Positions 30,062-30,242 of a DNA stretch of 30,242 nucleotides are shown piece after piece. Location: assembly GCA_020650975.1 (NCBI GenBank), contig JAIPMN010004268.1, positions 1 through 30,242 on the forward strand, given 5' to 3'. Position 1 is the first letter of the stretch. Each line of letters starts with the position of its first letter. The translations under genes and the position numbers were made by a program. The notes beneath the pieces are model-generated. The model was given only the letters and a program-made list of their open reading frames with translations, ran no database searches and was not told the DNA's origin. The DNA is from Apostichopus californicus. Lineage: Eukaryota; Echinodermata; Holothuroidea; Aspidochirotida; Stichopodidae.

Positions 30062-30242
30062 CTGGAGATAAAGGATAAATGGTTGCATATCACCGGTTGA
30101 AGCCTTGACGCAAGTTCTCAACCAAGTGTGGTGTTTTACGAGAGATTTGTGTTGGGCCAATCTGAGATAATTAGGAACAGCAACAAGTGTTACACTTTTC
30201 AGATCTGAAATAACTTAAATGTTTGCTCCCCCCCCCCCCCTT
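30062..30242 (-). other. Start-of-window part of the upstream LARS1 intron
   Basis: This is intron upstream of exon a, ending in a poly-C tract at 30229-30240. The exons with the N-terminus and the HIGH motif lie beyond the right edge. Confidence 0.7.

Noticed and set aside
1..30242. A novel multi-gene system
   Set aside because: Only two conserved animal genes are supported; everything else is introns, repeats and mobile-element remnants.

Overview
This is animal nuclear DNA: AT-rich, with small phase-consistent exons, GT-AG introns of a few hundred bases to 2 kb, dense transposon debris and one 10-base assembly gap (15896-15905). Protein matches to human sequences recalled from memory place it in Metazoa, most likely a deuterostome. 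An echinoderm, perhaps a sea cucumber, fits the repeat flavour, but that is only an impression.

Two genes converge tail to tail. On the + strand, 1601-7359 holds a complete six-exon gene for a 151-residue myosin essential (alkali) light chain of the MYL6 kind, with four EF-hand positions and two tiny 5' exons (12 and 22 bases). On the - strand, 30061 down to 15099 holds seventeen exons, including the stop codon, of cytosolic leucyl-tRNA synthetase (LARS1). They give about 975 residues: most of the CP1 editing domain, the KMSKS half of the catalytic site, the anticodon-binding domain and the eukaryotic C-terminal extension. About the first 200 residues, with the HIGH motif, lie beyond the right edge. 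All exon phases close, with one doubtful junction (18700/18062).

The 7.7 kb between the stop codons is non-coding: a 16-bp-unit satellite with a 0.2 kb higher-order repeat (about 7690-8545), a 0.8 kb tandem duplication whose two halves differ sharply in divergence (9085-10672), and a GATATC-rich satellite (about 14150-14606).

The introns carry mobile elements that can be delimited by eye: a 365-bp element bounded by TTAA with imperfect terminal inverted repeats (5687-6051); a 1352-bp hAT-like element with a perfect 8-bp target duplication (19561-20912) next to a tRNA-like SINE head; and a LINE 3' end (17145-17848) interrupted by a 361-bp inverted-repeat element (17369-17729). Two splice sites, the donor of light-chain exon 4 and the acceptor at 16568 of LARS1, have been locally duplicated into decoys that would bring in stop codons.

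The two genes share no pathway beyond general cell physiology. I see no operon-like system, CRISPR array or defence island, and no clearly novel system. The points of interest are the element anatomy, the decoy splice sites and the duplications.
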